DNA from: Dissophora ornata
Taxonomy: Eukaryota; Mortierellomycota; Mortierellomycetes; Mortierellales; Mortierellaceae
Assembly (NCBI GenBank): GCA_025201705.1
Contig: MU617132.1
Location: 1 to 22,141 of the forward strand
Direction: 5' to 3'
DNA: 22,141 nucleotides
In this document: positions 19,118 through 22,141 of the stretch, in pieces
Position numbering within the stretch: position 1 is the stretch's first letter
Layout of the letters: each line of letters begins with the position of its first letter
Position numbers and translations under genes: made by a program
Notes under the pieces: model-generated
Seen by the model: only the letters and a program-made list of their open reading frames with translations
The model's database searches: none
What the model was told of the DNA's origin: nothing

Positions 19118-21500
19118 TGTAGAAATCCTTTCGCATAATCCCGCTGAGCAGTTTTATGTATTTATTCGCAACGGTCTAATAGAATGGTCTTCATTTGTGA
19201 AGAGCTCGTAGTACGCGCTGCGTCTTTACACTCATCGAGCTAGCTAGCATTCACAGCCTCTCCTGCTTGCGAACCCGCAACATGTGGATGGTAATGCTAT
19301 CTATTTCCTCTTCTCCCCCTTCAACAGCCACAACAACTTGCTTCGAGAAAGATAATGCGTCAACGATGGGCTGTGACAATCTGAAGAGCAGGCTCATTCA
19401 AGCCCAGTTAAAACACTTCAATGTGTTCAACCCACCTTGTGTATCTGAGTAGTGTCAGTGCCTAGAAAAGACGCTATCATATCTTAACAAAAATAAAGTT
19501 GTCGCAGGCTATGATGAGAACGCGTGCATTAGGCCATTACTCCGTATTGGGTGTTTACGTACCTGAGAAGAGTTGAAGGTGCAACCAAGGGGGGCTATGC
19601 ACTACAGTGCTGCAAAGACCAGCGGATGCAAGGCGATGATGCATCGAATGGCCATGTTGCAGTCTGGCAAAGATGCTAGTATTTTAACATTTGTATCGGC
19701 CTGACGGCTACAGGCAGATGATAGACTAATAATAAACTATTGCGCGCGCTGAATATCCGTTTTGCTTGTTTGTCCTGACTTCACTGATTGCCGCCTGTTT
19801 CTGTTTGTTTGTTTGTTTTAGTTCGTGTGTTTGCTTGCCGTATTGGTAATTGACGCTCTAGCTTAGCCCCACGAGTAATTGGCGTTATTTTGCCATAGTC
19901 AGATGTAAAAGGTGATGCCTTTTTTATTAACGTCAATCCAACCGGTGCCGCGGGATCCTTTCCTCTTCATTATCCACTGCATACTGCTAATATACCATGT
20001 CATCATATATCGATCAGAGGTGTGAGGTCAACAAACATTGCAGCCTTTCTTGGATTAAAACTCTACAGCACATATTGGTTGGGGCTTGCGTCATTCTCAA
20101 CAGAATGCGCATTGCAAAGCGTCAAGCCCTTGATTTGAGCCTGTGGAATCAAGTGAGGATAAAACGGTAGAACAATAGTCCCGGACAACAAGGACATCAG
20201 AAAGAGTGACGGATGAGCTTTATCTCCCAGTGGCGTGCCTCAAATGAAAAGGACACGCTCTAGAGCGCTCGGATCTTGCCTCCGTGTCTGCGGATTGTGG
20301 CTTGAAGGAACGGTCGGAGAAGAAGCTTAAGGATTATGAATCAATTAGAAAAGTGAGATTGTTGTTTGAGAAAAGTTGGTTTGTTACATGGCAAATAGGG
20401 GAAAAAGAAAGTGATGTCCCGCATGACGTGATGCCACACGGTGTTGAGTACATCTGCAAAAGGCGATTGTCGACTACGGACGCGTGTCCATTGGGGCAGC
20501 ATGTGCACAGTCCTGATTGGAGGAGCGAAACAAAGAACCGAGATTTGCGAATAACACATAAACATGTCAAGGGAAGAGTGCGCAAAGGAGTCTGTTCGTA
20601 TGGGGATGCAGCAGCGCAGTCTTTGCATCCAAGAAAGTGGGGCTCTCTTGCCTAGTGCTGCTTGTTGTGTCTAATGTCCTCTCCCCAAAGCACATGTTAA
20701 CGATAGCTTGTGGCGAACTACCGACTGAAGAGGTAGCACAACCGACTATTCTGCAATGCAAAGGCTCGGAGAGCGATACACTGGCACTGCTTCCATGACT
20801 ACCACCACTACCACCAACACAACCCATCTTTCATTCTCACCTTTTCTAAGGAAATGTTCGCTCTCTGCTGGGATAGAACTTTGATCGCGAAGACTCCACT
20901 GATTCGAAGGACAGAGCGGACCAAAGGGGTGCACCATTCTAAATCGGAAAGAGGAGCTGCGGAATGCTGAGCAACCTTCTTTTACCTTCCACTTCACAAC
21001 ATCGTCACTAGACTACGTATTCCATCTCCCTTTTTCTTCCGTTCTTATCCTTCCTATTAGACTATTGTATGCCATTGTTCATTTCCCTATTCCGCTATCC
21101 GTTGGTGCGCAATGCCCACTCCGACAAACGTTACCCGAGGAGCAAGCTTCGTCTTTCCGCCTCCCCTTTTTACAGTTTCCTCTCTCGACAATCATGAGAA
21201 TCGCTGAATTGGGGTATTTGCAAAGAAGTGTGGAATTGGTGGGAGAGAATGAGGTTTAACGTGAAACATTGGTTCGCGTTCGTCAACAAGCCTGAGGCTT
21301 CTAAGAAATATGAAAACCATCTTTGTGATTTGAGCAGGGGTCCCTGTTTATGATTATGCAAATCAGTGGCCAGAGATGTCAACAAGCTCACATACAAACA
21401 TGCTTATTCCGATTTAGAATAGTCTTTGTTTGGAACCAGACGGAGGGCGTACATAAACGATACACTGCGCGGAGCAATTGGGGAGTAACCCCCGCCCGAT
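19118..21500. other. Long intergenic region, no supported gene
   Basis: About 2.4 kb shows no domain-bearing frame on either strand. The longest open frame (20284-20655, 123 codons, Lys/Arg/His-rich) begins without an ATG, has no recognisable family and no splice partners. A TGTT microsatellite lies near 19800. I found no tRNA box pair, terminal repeats or transposase motifs. Confidence 0.5.
19802..19817 (+). repeat. TGTT microsatellite
   Basis: Four perfect TGTT units lie within a wider TTTG-rich patch (about 19762-19835) in intergenic DNA. No function is implied. Confidence 0.8.
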
Positions 21501-21532
21501 CGAATGTTTCTCTGGACAGGGCTGTTGACTGC

Positions 21533-21546
21533 GGACATACGTGTCC
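21533..21546. promoter_or_regulatory. Palindromic GGACA-N4-TGTCC site upstream of the MFS gene
   Basis: Inverted GGACA and TGTCC half-sites are separated by TACG and lie 36 nt before the TATA box. A close relative of the whole 22-nt context occurs at 20472-20491. The position and symmetry suggest a binding site for a dimeric regulator of the downstream transporter; the regulator is unknown. Confidence 0.4.
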
Positions 21547-21581
21547 ATCCATTCGTTCGAGAGAGAGACCCAACACACCAT

Positions 21582-21589
21582 TATATAAA
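21582..21589 (+). promoter_or_regulatory. TATA box of the MFS transporter gene
   Basis: TATATAAA is followed by a pyrimidine-rich leader and ATG 21798 about 210 nt downstream. It is the clearest core promoter in the window. Confidence 0.7.
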
Positions 21590-21765
21590 CCGACCCTGCT
21601 TCTCCCTATTCCCATCCACTTTTATTTTCTTTTTTACACTCGCTCTACTCTTTGTGCGTTGCCACATCGAAACACATTACACGACCTCTTTACCAGGAAT
21701 CGTTGCCTATTCCAATCTATCCCATTTACCCGTCCGATCAATCTGGCCTCACCCTCCTACTTCAT

Positions 21766-21792
21766 ACCTATTATACTTATTATACCTATTAT
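21766..21792 (+). repeat. Three 9-bp units AC(C/T)TATTAT in the leader
   Basis: Units at 21766-21774, 21775-21783 and 21784-21792 are identical but for one C/T change in the middle copy. They end five bases before the start codon, so they are probably part of the 5' UTR of the MFS gene. Confidence 0.85.
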
Positions 21793-21797
21793 AACAG

Positions 21798-22141
21798 ATG
21801 GACGTTACTTCAACAGACAAACCCAAGCTGCCTTGGTATCGCAGGCTGAACCAAATGAAGGGCTTGTTGTTGATGCTCATGTCTATGGCTCAGGTATGTC
21901 GTAGTCGAAGGACTATCCGCGCCAACATCTCACACTCATTTTTAAAATCGAGCATCTTCATACGGCTCAATAATAATAATAATAAAAAACCCCCTGAGAT
22001 CCCTTCTTGGCCGTATATTTATCTGCCTTCCTGTATCCTGACTCTCACACATCCCCTCATGCCATGATGCTTATAGATGCTTGATATCATCAATGTTGCC
22101 AGTGTAACCATTACACTGCCAGATATCATGAAGGAGGTTGG
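21798..22141 (+). CDS. Major facilitator superfamily transporter, DHA2-like (5' part only)
   Basis: Exon 1 is 21798-21893 and exon 2 starts at 22077 (acceptor TTATAG) and runs off the window end. The 54 visible residues show a short charged cytosolic N-terminus (TDKPKLPWYRRLNQMKG). A first membrane helix follows, LLLMLMSMAQMLDIINVASV, running into TITLPDIMKEVG. The pattern 'LDxxNVxxVxxxLPxI' is typical of the first helix of 14-helix drug:H+ antiporters (DHA2). The joint removes a 183-nt intron and restores the helix, which supports the model. Start ATG 21798 follows a clear TATA box and has G at +4. By family, it would export drugs or toxic metabolites at the plasma or vacuolar membrane; with so little sequence, substrate and even subfamily are tentative. 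Confidence 0.75.
21969..21984 (+). repeat. AAT microsatellite in the first MFS intron
   Basis: About five AAT units followed by an A-run lie within the intron 21894-22076. It is a simple repeat with no coding consequence. Confidence 0.8.

Noticed and set aside
8265..20490. Scattered ACGCGT hexamers (for example near 8269, 9011, 11702, 13618, 19520 and 20480) as cell-cycle box elements
   Set aside because: The number seen is close to chance expectation for a 22-kb window and they do not cluster before any one gene.
20284..20655. 123-codon open frame on + in the large intergenic region
   Set aside because: It starts at GTG with no nearby ATG, is compositionally mixed with many Lys/Arg/His, shows no domain or splice context, and is of a length expected by chance in a 3-kb gap.

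Overview
The window is nuclear DNA of a filamentous fungus. All genes are interrupted by short GT-AG introns (78 to 319 nt), have CT-rich leaders, and often start in a CACC-ATG-G context. The mix of proteins suggests an early-diverging lineage, Mucoromycota and perhaps Mortierellomycotina. It includes a TKL-type kinase-like protein with Sel1 repeats, long Ser/Asn/Gln-rich tracts, and a C2H2 factor with an 'RxDAxTRHL...NPC' finger. That placement is inference from gene style; no search was run.

Layout: seven protein-coding genes, six on + and one on -. (1) 236-2409: Cys-Gly / non-specific metallodipeptidase of the Dug1/CNDP2 type, six exons, 476 aa. (2) 3939-7471: 1006-aa protein with an MLKL-like helical bundle, a degenerate TKL pseudokinase, a Q/N-rich prion-like linker and Sel1 repeats, five exons. 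(3) 9303-11639: intronless, Ser-rich three-finger C2H2 transcription factor. (4) 12046-13563: ethanolamine-phosphate cytidylyltransferase, four exons, 418 aa. (5) 13894-16321: mitochondrial type I DnaJ (Mdj1-like), seven exons, about 489 aa. (6) 18571-16460 on -: Tvp38/TMEM64-type VTT-domain membrane protein, four exons, convergent with the DnaJ gene. (7) 21798 to the window end: first two exons of a putative DHA2-type MFS transporter, cut by the window edge.

Intergenic stretches are long (about 1.5 kb, 1.8 kb and 3.2 kb) and hold no gene I can support. They contain promoter elements, poly(A) signals, a local 50-75-bp duplication, microsatellites and a paired palindromic site upstream of gene 7. 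I see no tRNA, rRNA, CRISPR array or intact transposon.

The genes look like ordinary neighbours, not a pathway cluster: glutathione/peptide turnover, phosphatidylethanolamine synthesis (Kennedy pathway), mitochondrial protein folding, Golgi/ER membrane biology, transport and transcription. The most unusual locus is gene 2. Its layout (helical bundle, brace-like helix, kinase fold lacking catalytic residues) matches the animal and plant MLKL cell-death executors, with an added Q/N-rich tract and Sel1 scaffold.
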